DNA of 64,000 nt from Paenactinomyces guangxiensis (lineage in GTDB: Bacteria > Bacillota > Bacilli > Thermoactinomycetales > Thermoactinomycetaceae), in the NCBI RefSeq assembly GCF_016055185.1, contig NZ_JAECVR010000014.1, positions 53,774-117,773 on the forward strand, in the 5' to 3' direction. Below, in pieces: positions 9,856 to 18,192 of the stretch (within the stretch, counting starts at the first letter, position 1; each line of letters starts with the position of its first letter). The notes beneath the pieces are model-generated. The model was not told the origin of the DNA. It saw only the letters and a program-made list of their open reading frames with translations, and made no database searches. The position numbers and the translations under genes were made by a program.

Positions 9856-10213
9856 TTGTGGTCAACTCCTTACTATGAGCAAATGCCAGTTGGACGAGTT
9901 GCTTCACATGATCATCATCCAGAGAATAAAAAACGAGTTTTCCCTCTTTCCGATACTTCGCCAGGCCCATATTCCGGAGTAAGCGCAAGTGATGGGAAGC
10001 GGTAGCCAATGTGGAGTTAATAATATTAGCTACGTCACAGACACAAAGTTCGTCTTCTTGAATTAAAACATAAGCAATTTTTAAGCGCGTAGGATCGGCT
10101 AATGCTTTAAACAGTTGTGCTGTATCCATTGGTTCTACGGTTTCCAATAAAGTTTGCACTCGCTTGACCTTTTCTTCGTCATAACAATATATTTCACAGC
10201 GTTCTTCGCTCAT
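9836..10213 (-). CDS. cadC: ArsR/SmtB-family cadmium-responsive repressor
   Basis: Repressor of 125 residues with a winged helix-turn-helix. The CadC metal ligands are all present: C6 and C10 in the N-terminal arm ([11 protein letters not shown]), and C57 and C59 in ELCVCD on alpha-3. The recognition helix is [13 protein letters not shown]. Metal binding to these thiolates releases the repressor from DNA. ATG at 10213 has AGGTGAG upstream. It is the first gene of the operon, directly behind a sigma-A-type promoter overlapped by dyad operators, implying autoregulation. Confidence 0.95.
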   Translation of the reverse strand: MSEERCEIYCYDEEKVKRVQTLLETVEPMDTAQLFKALADPTRLKIAYVLIQEDELCVCDVANIINSTLATASHHLRLLRNMGLAKYRKEGKLVFYSLDDDHVKQLVQLAFAHSKELTTNGTSER

Positions 10214-10233
10214 TGAATCTCACCTCACTTCAA

Positions 10234-10255
10234 TAATCAAATTATTATTTGATTA
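10234..10255 (-). promoter_or_regulatory. CadC operator dyad
   Basis: A 9-bp perfect inverted repeat TAATCAAAT / ATTTGATTA with 4-base spacer lies immediately downstream of the -10 box of the cad promoter. Its TCAAAT/ATTTGA half-sites resemble known cad operators. A second palindrome (TGATCATATGATCA, 10271-10284) lies in the -35/spacer region. Confidence 0.75.
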
Positions 10256-10256
10256 A

Positions 10257-10285
10257 AGTATAAAACGAAATGATCATATGATCAA
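10257..10285 (-). promoter_or_regulatory. Promoter of the cadC-cadA-methyltransferase operon
   Basis: On the minus strand, TTGATC (-35, 10285-10280) and TATACT (-10, 10262-10257) are separated by exactly 17 bases. The operator dyad follows at once and a palindrome covers the -35/spacer, the layout expected for steric repression by CadC. Confidence 0.75.
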
Positions 10286-10381
10286 ATGATTATTTTATTA
10301 TGAAATTATTATGGGGAGAATCACCTTGAAAATATACATATCTATTTTCATCGCAGAACGATTTTTGAGGAGCGAAATTCT

Positions 10382-10571
10382 ATGCACGATACTTTTAACT
10401 CATTTTTATCTGATCTCAAAGGCAAGGGAAAACAATCCAAAACGATTTCCACTTATGAAAGTGTGCTCAGACAATTTGCACTTTGGGTGGAAGAAACAAC
10501 AGGGGAAGCATTTCACCCTGAAGATGTAACTCCTATTGATGCTGCTGAGTACCGTCGGTATTCGTTGGAAC
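10382..10571 (+). pseudogene. N-terminal fragment of a tyrosine recombinase (TnpI/Xer-like)
   Basis: ATG after GAGGAG opens with NSFLSDLKGKGKQSKTISTYESVLRQF..., the SAM-like core-binding domain of tyrosine integrases, and continues to about PIDAAEYRRYSLERS. The catalytic domain (R..HxxR..Y) is missing. After about 10571 the sequence switches to a Tn3-transposase-like segment in another frame. Since some Tn3 elements (Tn4430/Tn5401 type) pair a TnpI recombinase with TnpA, both fragments may come from one element; this is inference. Confidence 0.65.
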
Positions 10572-10778
10572 GATCTAGAAGCGGCGTTACAGAATCCAGA
10601 TGGAATTATAAAAGATATCCTATTTTCTGTAGTGGACACAGACACCTTAGAAAGCATCATTACAGAATTGAAATATAAGAAATCGATTTATCAAGAAAAA
10701 GTATACTGAAAAATACGAAGCTCCTATAGTAGTTCGTATCGAACAGCGGTTACAGAATTGCTGAAAACCTTAGAATAA
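10572..10778 (+). pseudogene. Relic of a Tn3-family transposase
   Basis: From GAT at 10572 the frame reads DLEAALQNPDGIIKDILFSVVDTDTLESIITELKYKKS in total, continuing IYQEKVY to a TGA near 10708. One base later the adjacent frame continues KIRSSYSSSYRTAVTELLKTLE to TAA at 10776. The order (NPDG.I.D..F.VV...TL..I..E.K....YQ.K..... R.SY...YR......LL..LE) is that of the N-terminal part of Tn3-family TnpA proteins as I remember them. It is short, frameshifted and without the DDE domain. Confidence 0.65.
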
Positions 10779-10847
10779 GCTGGTGCAAAAGAAAAGAGAA
10801 ATCGCGATTCAGAAGAAGAAAGCCAAACACCGGGGAAAATAAAAAAC

Positions 10848-10871
10848 AAGGCGCTTGCCCGAAGACGCCTT
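10848..10871. terminator. Terminator at the end of the alpha/beta hydrolase gene
   Basis: A 6-bp stem AAGGCG / CGCCTT with a 12-base loop, flanked by T7 on the + side and TTTTTTATTTT on the - side. It lies just downstream of the hydrolase stop at 10879 and can act in both directions. Confidence 0.7.
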
Positions 10872-10878
10872 TTTTTGG

Positions 10879-11904
10879 TTACACATACAACAGGCTTTTT
10901 TGTGAAGGCCGGGGGGTCAAAATTTCCTCCTTGACACGGAGACAGTTGATAAAAAAGGGGAGAGGCTCTTCCAGGTGCGGGGCATGGGCAGAGTTTTCAA
11001 ACCAGATGATATCTTTGACCGGAGCGTCCAGGTACTCATAATATTGTTCCTGCAACTCAGAGGGAGCCAGATAATCGTAACGGCCCACAAAAAAGTAGGC
11101 GGGAACCTGTAACTCGGGAACTTGCTCAAACAAATTTACCTTCATCAGCGCTAGCTTTAAATGTTTGAGAGAAAATCTTATTCCCCGCCGGAAACGGAGC
11201 CAGTCACCCGCTGTGTATTCGGAGGAGAGAAACCCTCTGGACAGTTTTTTGATCAGGCTGCCGTTGCGAATCGAACCGCCCAATCGGGCCAGGCATTTCC
11301 AGTAAGCGCTCAGGTCTTTGCTGCTCTGATAAGGAGGGCACCCTATTTTACGGAGTGCTTTCAGGGCACTTTGTTTCCCTTTTTTCATTGCCGTAAACAA
11401 AAGAAGATGATACGAAACCATCATACTTTGTTCCCGGTGCACCATCTGACCGCTACTGATATAAGCATGAATCAATTCGGGGTAACGCTGTGCCACGAAA
11501 GCGCCGATCACACTTCCCCAGGAATGTCCGACCAGAAACAGTTTCTTTTGCCCGAACCGTTCCAACAGCTTTGAGATCAGCTCATAGGTGTCAGAAATAA
11601 ATTGTTCCAGATTCATCGACGCTTTTCTGATTTTTTTGGAATAAGATTTGCCGGCCCCGCGTTGATCCCAGTTCACAACCAGAAAATGGTTTTCCAGCTC
11701 TTTCTGGTAATGCCTGGCGAATCCGATCTGTGCTATTCCCGGCCCTCCGTGCAAAAAAAGGAGAAGGGGATTACCGGTACTTTTCCCGCGCAACATAATC
11801 GCTTGCTCAATCCCGCCGATATTCACTTTTTCAATCGCGGCAATGCTGCCATCGATCTTAATTCCCATGGGATCCTCATGAGGAGGAGTCCAGTTCTTAA
11901 ACAT
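10879..11904 (-). CDS. Alpha/beta hydrolase, proline iminopeptidase-like
   Basis: Enzyme of 341 residues. The oxyanion-hole motif HGGPG, the DQRGAG motif and the nucleophile elbow GHSWGS (Ser in the centre) are all present, with a C-terminal Asp (GRYDYLAP) and His (SAHAPHLEEP) completing the triad. These motifs are typical of prolyl aminopeptidase and related epoxide-hydrolase-fold proteins; the actual substrate cannot be read from sequence. There is no signal peptide. ATG at 11904 follows GGGAG. It is monocistronic, with a terminator at 10848-10871. Confidence 0.85.
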   Translation of the reverse strand: MFKNWTPPHEDPMGIKIDGSIAAIEKVNIGGIEQAIMLRGKSTGNPLLLFLHGGPGIAQIGFARHYQKELENHFLVVNWDQRGAGKSYSKKIRKASMNLEQFISDTYELISKLLERFGQKKLFLVGHSWGSVIGAFVAQRYPELIHAYISSGQMVHREQSMMVSYHLLLFTAMKKGKQSALKALRKIGCPPYQSSKDLSAYWKCLARLGGSIRNGSLIKKLSRGFLSSEYTAGDWLRFRRGIRFSLKHLKLALMKVNLFEQVPELQVPAYFFVGRYDYLAPSELQEQYYEYLDAPVKDIIWFENSAHAPHLEEPLPFFINCLRVKEEILTPRPSQKSLLYV

Positions 11905-12011
11905 GTTACTCCCTGCCTTTTAGCGGAGAATTTGTTTGGGATGAAAAGTATTCTTCATTCTCCTCCTTTTTCCTCCAATTATCTCCTTTATTTCTTTTTT
12001 ATTACAAAATA

Positions 12012-12051
12012 AGCCTGACCTCTTTTAATGAAAACAAACAGAGGTCAGGCT
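12012..12051 (-). terminator. Terminator after the P1-family peptidase gene
   Basis: A 12-bp perfect stem AGCCTGACCTCT / AGAGGTCAGGCT with a 16-base loop is followed on the minus strand by TATTTTGT. It lies 60 bases beyond the peptidase stop. Confidence 0.75.
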
Positions 12052-12112
12052 GCAAATCCCTTATTTACCTGGAGTTTGGGAGTTGAGTTTAAAACGGTAG
12101 GCGGATGGTATA

Positions 12113-13195
12113 TTACCAAATTTTACATTCTTGTAACAATTGAATCACCTGATCTGCCGGCAGAGCATAAATGATCCGGTTAAAGCGGCCACAGGTGGTT
12201 TCTGCTGTAAACAGGGAGTTAAGAATGGCCTCTTCGGTTGTATCAATGACAGCTCTGAAGCACTCGGAGACCAGGGGACCATCTTCAGCGATGCTCCGCA
12301 GATCACGAATGTCTTTGTCGGGTGAATGGGGAACACGGTTTCCATTGCTAAACGCGATGATGATATCTCCGCTGCCATGGTGGGCGATGGCCCCGGTTTT
12401 TGCCAGGCCCAGCGCAGCTCTTTTGCAGAGACGTTGCAGTTGTCCGGCTGTCATGGGCAGATCTGTTCCGATGATGATCATAATTGACCCGTCTCTGGCC
12501 GGTGCCGGTACGTCGGGGGATGGCAGATGTTGTCCGACCGGAACACCGAGAATGGTTAAATCTTCCCGTTTGCCAAAGTTGGTTAAGACAAGTGTCCCTA
12601 TATGGTACATCTGGTGATCTGTGGAGATTTGCCTGGAGGATGTTCCGATTCCGCCTTTCCAGCCAAAGCAGATCATCCCGGTTCCGGCTCCGACATTTCC
12701 TTCGATGACGTTTTCGCCGTTTTGTCCGGCCTGTTGAATCGCTTCAATTGCATGTTCAGGGCTGACATGAAGCCCGCGCATATCGTTGAGATAACTGTCA
12801 TTGCATTCGCCGACCACAATGTTTACGGAACCGGCGCCATCGCCAATCCCCTCATCCCCGGCCATCAGGTAGCGCAGGGTTCCCTCTGTGACTGCGGGTA
12901 CGCTAAAAGTATTGGTCAGCATAATGGGTGATTCAATGGTGCCGAGCTCGTTCACTTGAATCAGCCCGGTTGTTTTGCCAAATCCGTTGATGACATGGGT
13001 TGCGGCAACCACTTTTTCGCGGAACAGGTTGCCTGTGTGGGGCAAAATGGCGGTAACGCCTGTACATTGCCCGTTCTCCTTATGCAGGGTGACATGTCCC
13101 ACCCGTACGCCAGGGATGTCGGTTATGCTGTTTTTTCGGCCCGGAGGCAGTTGTCCAACGGTAAAACCATAATCTCGCAATCGTTTTTTCGGCAT
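12113..13195 (-). CDS. P1-family (DmpA/BapA-like, MEROPS S58) aminopeptidase
   Basis: Ntn-hydrolase-like protein of 360 residues started at ATG 13195, which has AAGGAG 5 bases upstream; a longer frame to 13237 lacks an RBS. The N-terminus has NSITDIPGVRVGHVT, the family hallmark. The central glycine-rich segment (EGNVGAGTGM) and AIAHHGSGDIIIAFS follow; in DmpA the precursor self-cleaves at a Gly-Ser bond and the new N-terminal Ser is catalytic, matching GS here. Members release N-terminal D- or beta-amino acids from small peptides or amides. No signal peptide; stands alone with its own terminator. Confidence 0.88.
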   Translation of the reverse strand: MPKKRLRDYGFTVGQLPPGRKNSITDIPGVRVGHVTLHKENGQCTGVTAILPHTGNLFREKVVAATHVINGFGKTTGLIQVNELGTIESPIMLTNTFSVPAVTEGTLRYLMAGDEGIGDGAGSVNIVVGECNDSYLNDMRGLHVSPEHAIEAIQQAGQNGENVIEGNVGAGTGMICFGWKGGIGTSSRQISTDHQMYHIGTLVLTNFGKREDLTILGVPVGQHLPSPDVPAPARDGSIMIIIGTDLPMTAGQLQRLCKRAALGLAKTGAIAHHGSGDIIIAFSNGNRVPHSPDKDIRDLRSIAEDGPLVSECFRAVIDTTEEAILNSLFTAETTCGRFNRIIYALPADQVIQLLQECKIW

Positions 13196-13316
13196 AGACA
13201 GCTCCTTATTTAACCAGGTGTAACTGCATATATTCAATAAGAAAAGCGCTATTTTTGCGGCGCTTGTTGAAAAAGTTATTTATTTACTGTTTTTTACTTT
13301 ATTTGTAATGGAAGTT

Positions 13317-13652
13317 TTAGATCCGGTATTTCAGCTTGTACATATCCTTGGCCAGGTAAGCTGTGGTTTCAGTGGTCTCCTTCAGTTCCTCCCGTAATTC
13401 AGAGACAGCTTGTCTGGTTGTTTTGATATCTTCTTTAAGTTCTTTTTGTCCTTCTTCCAATGAAGTGAGACGCTGATTAACCTGGTCAAATTTCTGGTTC
13501 ATTTCAGTTTTTAGGCCGTCAACATCTTTTTTTAGGCTGTCTACTTCTCCTTTTAATCCACCAAATTCTTTTTTCAGTTCATCAAAGTCTTCTTTTAAGC
13601 TGGCACGCACTGCTTCTGCCACTTGAGCGGCAAGGGCTTGAATGTCTGTCAT
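13317..13652 (-). CDS. Small coiled-coil protein of unknown function
   Basis: Acidic protein of 111 residues. Residues about 18-95 form continuous heptads (LKKEFGGLKGEVDSLKKDV, FDQVNQRLTSLEEGQ) predicted to make a parallel coiled coil. The N-terminal 15 residues are a short amphipathic helix and the C-terminus ends YKLKYRI. RBS AGGAGGAG precedes ATG. I do not recognise a named family; a structural or DNA/cell-envelope scaffold role is possible but unsupported. Confidence 0.7.
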   Translation of the reverse strand: MTDIQALAAQVAEAVRASLKEDFDELKKEFGGLKGEVDSLKKDVDGLKTEMNQKFDQVNQRLTSLEEGQKELKEDIKTTRQAVSELREELKETTETTAYLAKDMYKLKYRI

Positions 13653-14732
13653 GGATTTCTCCTCCTGAATGAGATCTCTTAACTAAGGTTTTTTGTCGCT
13701 TCTTTTGGAACTAGTTTTGTAGTGTAATAGATTTAAAAAGTTGTGATGAAAGCGACTGTGGCTGGTTTTATTTGTAAACGGGTGTATCTTCACGGTTGTC
13801 TTGTCCAGAGGTGTTTTTAATAGTATACCATCGTCTGGCAATCAGCCAAGGATTAATTTCGCAACGAGCATTTACTTCTTCTGGTAATCATTTTTTGAGT
13901 TGAGAAATGATCTTCCTGCCTGGTGTTTGTAAAAATAAATCTACTTGATGGGTTGAGGCACTTTAATGGTTGTGATGACTTTAGCAAGCAGAAAACGCAG
14001 TATCCGCTTGATTTGGGAAACTGCGCTTGGTCTAAGATAGATGAGGGTTTCTGGTATTCTATTTTGTTGAACCACGCAAAAACAATTGTCGGGAGATTTA
14101 GTTGCTTTAAGTGATCATCTGTGAAAGTGTTTCCAAGGGGATGGCAGATTTCTGTCTCGCTCCTGATCGGCGCCCTGCGGGGAAGTATGAATGGCCGCCA
14201 CGTAAACTGGTGAATGCCGCGATGTTCATCCCAGAAAGGATTCCGGTTAAAACAACAATCGCAATTGCACACAAATGGCTTCTTAATTGTTTCAATTGCT
14301 GATATGGAATCTTTAGTCCTTAGTCTTGGATGGGGAATATTTTTATTTCTCCGATCTTTTTCATTCCCTTTTCAGCGTAAAAGAAAGCAGTTTTGCCTGA
14401 GATGAAATGGAAACCTCAGCTTTAACGTTACCCCAAAGGTTTCCTGAAAATAAATACACACTGTTTTTTAATAATATTTAACTGATTTTTCGACATTAAA
14501 TACAGAATAATTAAACTATAATAAAAAAGGAATTGCCTCATTTCAAAATCCGTTTAATAAAGGACCTTTAGGAAGGTGGTTCCCACAAATTTTTTATGTA
14601 AGCGTAACCAATCCTTATTGTTACCTCAAAGTAAAAATCTTTTTAAGAGGAGGGAAAGTTTGGCTAAGGGATAGTGAAAAATTATGTACTCTATCTACTC
14701 TTGTATAAAAAATCTAAGGAGAGTGATCGAAA
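13653..14732. other. About 1.1 kb without a convincing gene
   Basis: Several short overlapping frames occur on both strands (13853-14295) but none has an RBS or recognisable motif. One minus-strand stretch (14295-14107) would give a hydrophobic helix, but it begins at an RBS-less TTG. An imperfect long-loop hairpin (GGAAACCT / AGGTTTCC, 14409-14444) is the only structure seen. The last 200 bases are AT-rich and probably carry the promoter of the lyase gene. Confidence 0.5.
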
Positions 14733-17042
14733 ATGTATTTAAAGAAAGCTTCACTTGTTAAAAAGGTAATAACCATCGGTTTAACGATGATCCTTCTTTT
14801 TGCAGGAATTGTAAACGTATCTGCCGCCGATGTGCAGAAAAAGACAGGTAAGGGTAAAGGTGTACAACTGGAATACCTTGACAGAGGCCTGATTGCAGTT
14901 TCTACCCCTGAAGGCGTATTCCTTAGCTGGAGACTTTTAGCTAATGAAGTTACAGGTTATTCCGAGACAGGTTTGACCGGTGCAAATTTCAACGTGTATC
15001 GCGATGGTAAGAGGATTGCGACAGTTACAGACAGCATAAACTATTTGGATAAAGACGGTACATCCACATCAAAGTATTATGTAGCTGCCGTTGTTGACGG
15101 ACGGGAAGCAGAGCCAAGTTCACCGGTTAGGCCATGGGGAAATTCACATTATGATTTGCCGATCAAAAGACCTACAGATGGTGTAACACCCACGGGCGAA
15201 ACTTATTCATACTCTGCAAATGATATGAGCGTTGGCGATGTTGACGGTAACGGCCAATATGAATTCTTCGTGAAATGGGACCCGTCAAACTCGAAGGACG
15301 TATCACAGAAAGGGTATACAGGTAAAACATATATTGACTGCTATCGGTTTGATGGAACCCTTCTTTACAGAATTGACCTGGGTGTGAATATCAGAGCAGG
15401 TGCTCATTATACACAATTCCTGGTTTATGACTTTGACGGAGACGGAAGGGCTGAATTAATGTTTAAAACCGCTCCGGGTACCAAGATCATCAAGTTTGAT
15501 AAGAAAGGCAAAATTGCATCAGAAAAGTATATCACGATGCCGGAGGAAGATATTCGTGCCGGTTACAGCCATGATGATGACTATCGCATGAGTAGCAAGG
15601 ATTACTATGAACACGTTGTTAAAATGTTTATGGACTGGCATAAGCATAAGGAAGTTTTAAATGGTCATTGGCCAAAAACCCTTGAAGAATGCTTTGGGAT
15701 CGAAAAGAAATATCACTATCCGTTATCCAGAGAAGATGCTGAAAGCTTGGCAGACTACTTCATGGATGTATATGCCCCAAGCAGAAGCAGCCGCAACAAT
15801 CTCAGAACATTTGAGGGCTTTAGTCTGGAAGGGCCTGAATATTTAACCGTATTTGATGGTGCAACAGGCAATGAACTGGAAACCATCCATTATAAACCCG
15901 GACGTCATGATGATGGTCTTATGTGGGGAGATTACGCGTTGCCAAGAATCGAACCGGGAAACCGGGTGGACCGTTTTCTTGCCGGCGTTGCATACCTTGA
16001 CGGTAAAAAACCATTTGCCGTATTTGCCCGCGGTTATTACACAAGGTCCACCCTTGTTTCTTATAGCTGGGATGGGAAGAAGCTGAAGGAAAAATGGTTT
16101 GTCGACAGTGGCTGGACAACCATGAACAATCCCTTTAACGATAATCCACATGGCAGACCGGGAACGGATAAGAAGTTTGGGTCCATCACCACCCAGGGGG
16201 CACATTCACTGAGTGTTGCAGATGTTGACGGGGACGGACGCCATGAAATCATTTACGGCTCAGCAACGATCGATGATGACGGTTCAGTATTGTACAGTTC
16301 AATGGATACAATGCCTCCGCAAAGCGCAGACCCCGGTACAGTAGCCAGACTTGGCCATGGTGACGCACTCCATGTGGCGGATATCGATCCGGACAGGCCT
16401 GGATTGGAAATATTCATGGTTCATGAGGGTGGCGTCCAGGCTCCATACGGCTATGCATTACGTGATGCTAAAACAGGGAAAGTCATTTATGGCGGCTATA
16501 CAGGTGTAGATACCGGACGAGGTATGGTGGGTGATGTTGACCCAGATCACAGAGGCCTGGAAACATGGGCGGTTGGATTGTGGACGGCGAAAGGCACTCA
16601 GATCAGCACTCGTGCTCCCGGTACCAATATGAATATCAAGTGGTCAGCAGATATGACGACACAAATTGTTAACGGTGCTTTGGAGAGCACGCCGACCATT
16701 GATGACTGGAAGAAGGGCAGGATGCTGACCGCTGCAGACACAAGAACAAATAACGGCACAAAGGGGACCCCCTCCCTGGTGGCTGATATTTTTGGTGACT
16801 GGAGAGAAGAACTCCTGGTTAGAACGACTGATAGCTCTGCGATTCGAATCTACCTCAGTACAGAGAAAACAAACCGTAAATTATACACGTTAATGCATGA
16901 TATTCAGTACAGAACAGGTATAGCATGGCAAAATGTCGGATATAATCAGCCTTCATACCCAAGCTTCTATTTTGCGGCTGATATAAATTGGAAGCATGTA
17001 CCGATTCCGAAATTTTGGACTCCGAGTAGTAAAAAGAAATGA
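14733..17042 (+). CDS. Secreted rhamnogalacturonan lyase, polysaccharide lyase family 11
   Basis: Protein of 769 residues with a signal peptide (about 1-32, ...LFAGIVNVSA-ADV). It matches YesW/YesX-type PL11 enzymes: N-terminal VQLEYLDRGLIAVSTPEGVFLSWRLL in outline, a fibronectin-like segment, then an eight-bladed propeller with calcium-type repeats (VGDVDGNGQYEF, YDFDGDGRAE, VADVDGDGRHEI, VADIDPDRPG) and the C-terminal WQNVGYNQPSYPSF. The enzyme cleaves the rhamnose-galacturonate backbone of pectin by beta-elimination outside the cell. ATG follows AAGGAGAG. No other pectin genes lie nearby, so uptake and intracellular breakdown must be encoded elsewhere. Confidence 0.93.
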   Translation: MYLKKASLVKKVITIGLTMILLFAGIVNVSAADVQKKTGKGKGVQLEYLDRGLIAVSTPEGVFLSWRLLANEVTGYSETGLTGANFNVYRDGKRIATVTDSINYLDKDGTSTSKYYVAAVVDGREAEPSSPVRPWGNSHYDLPIKRPTDGVTPTGETYSYSANDMSVGDVDGNGQYEFFVKWDPSNSKDVSQKGYTGKTYIDCYRFDGTLLYRIDLGVNIRAGAHYTQFLVYDFDGDGRAELMFKTAPGTKIIKFDKKGKIASEKYITMPEEDIRAGYSHDDDYRMSSKDYYEHVVKMFMDWHKHKEVLNGHWPKTLEECFGIEKKYHYPLSREDAESLADYFMDVYAPSRSSRNNLRTFEGFSLEGPEYLTVFDGATGNELETIHYKPGRHDDGLMWGDYALPRIEPGNRVDRFLAGVAYLDGKKPFAVFARGYYTRSTLVSYSWDGKKLKEKWFVDSGWTTMNNPFNDNPHGRPGTDKKFGSITTQGAHSLSVADVDGDGRHEIIYGSATIDDDGSVLYSSMDTMPPQSADPGTVARLGHGDALHVADIDPDRPGLEIFMVHEGGVQAPYGYALRDAKTGKVIYGGYTGVDTGRGMVGDVDPDHRGLETWAVGLWTAKGTQISTRAPGTNMNIKWSADMTTQIVNGALESTPTIDDWKKGRMLTAADTRTNNGTKGTPSLVADIFGDWREELLVRTTDSSAIRIYLSTEKTNRKLYTLMHDIQYRTGIAWQNVGYNQPSYPSFYFAADINWKHVPIPKFWTPSSKKK

Positions 17043-17378
17043 TAAGTTGATTTTTTGTGTTAAGGATGCCGGAAGACATCTGCGATCCGTGAAGATGCGG
17101 TCAATCGGGGGTTGAGGCCCTCTTTTTATATGAAAAAAGATCCTTATTCTATTTACTGGAAATAGTATCTCGAGTTTTTTATCTAAAAGTTAATGTGTTT
17201 CATCCAGATTAAAATCAAGCAACCAAAAGCGGTTAAGGTGATTTTATCAGATATTTGATTGATTATATAATGTATCAATAATATTTTAACATTTTTTATA
17301 AAGAATAATATATACAATAAAATTCAATAGTGGTATAATTTGAATGTATTAAAATATAAAAAAACTTAGGGGGCACGA
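17043..17378. other. Intergenic, AT-rich
   Basis: No gene seen. A weak G/C-rich hairpin followed by CTCTTTTT (about 17106-17127) may terminate the lyase transcript. The right half is very AT-rich and should carry the promoter of the small secreted protein. Confidence 0.4.
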
Positions 17379-17873
17379 ATGATGAAAATGAAAAGAATCG
17401 GTATGCTGGTTCTTGCATTAACGTTTGCGATGGTGATTCCGTTTTCGTCGGCATTTGCTGCAAGTGAAAATGATACGAGTGAAAATGGAAAGTCTGCAGG
17501 TGTTTATATCATTCGTGCAAATGGAGATGTGGTATCTCCGGCGGGAGCAGGGGAATGGGATAATTTAGGTACACACTATACTTCTTCCAGTGAGAATCCA
17601 TCTGATTACGTACATTCCGGCGGCGGAGATTTCAAGTATAAAGTAGTGTCCGGCCCAAGTGGCGGAGCTTATTATCAGTTGCGGGAATATGATCCTGACA
17701 ATGGAGATGATATTATTACTGATCCTAACGGGTACAGTTGGTTTTACCTGTATCCTGGTGACGAAATCGTTTACAGGGGTATCAGTAGCGCTGTCGATGG
17801 CAGCAACAATAAGGCGGAATTTTATGTAATGGAAAGCTTTAGTGGATCGGCAAGGGTGAATTACTGGGATTGA
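17379..17873 (+). CDS. Small secreted protein of unknown function
   Basis: Precursor of 164 residues. A signal peptide with basic start, hydrophobic core and AFA-A cleavage site (about residue 28) leads to a mature acidic domain rich in Gly, Ser, Tyr and Asp (VYIIRANGDVVSPAG..., FYLYPGDEIVYRG, SGSARVNYWD). The pattern suggests a small beta-sandwich. There is no Cys, LPXTG or repeat. AGGGGG precedes ATG and a strong terminator follows, so it is monocistronic. No family recognised. Confidence 0.8.
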   Translation: MMKMKRIGMLVLALTFAMVIPFSSAFAASENDTSENGKSAGVYIIRANGDVVSPAGAGEWDNLGTHYTSSSENPSDYVHSGGGDFKYKVVSGPSGGAYYQLREYDPDNGDDIITDPNGYSWFYLYPGDEIVYRGISSAVDGSNNKAEFYVMESFSGSARVNYWD

Positions 17874-17886
17874 TTTGCAAAAGCCA

Positions 17887-17927
17887 AAAGGGATGAGGAG
17901 AGATACTTTTTCTCTCTTCATCCCTTT
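17887..17927 (+). terminator. Strong terminator after the small secreted protein
   Basis: A 15-17-bp nearly perfect stem (AAAGGGATGAGGAGAGA / TCTCTTCATCCCTTT) is followed by ATTTTTG. The rest of 17928-18156 shows no gene. Confidence 0.85.
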
Positions 17928-18156
17928 ATTTTTGCGGTTCATTTATCTTGAATAAGAAACCTGATCACCTTATTTTTTCATAAATCGAAACAAGAAGGAG
18001 TGATGGCGCATTGTTTGTTTTATAACGGCGGCAGTCCTGGGAAGATATTCTGTCATTTGACCTAAGCACAAGGAGAATGTGGTAAAAATGCCTACAGGAA
18101 TCGACTATATATAAAATTAACGTTTACATAAATGTTATGATTCAAGGATAAAAGAC

Positions 18157-18184
18157 ACCCCCTTCCTGTCAAAAAGAAGGGGGT
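18157..18184 (-). terminator. Terminator after glutamate synthase
   Basis: A 9-bp perfect stem ACCCCCTTC / GAAGGGGGT with 10-base loop, just beyond the gltB stop on the minus strand and followed there by GTCTTTTAT. Confidence 0.8.
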
Positions 18185-18192
18185 ATCAGAGA

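Noticed and set aside
13853..14295. Overlapping minus-strand frames of 139 and 62 codons
   Set aside because: No ribosome binding site, no recognisable motif and mutual overlap in different frames; they look like chance openings.
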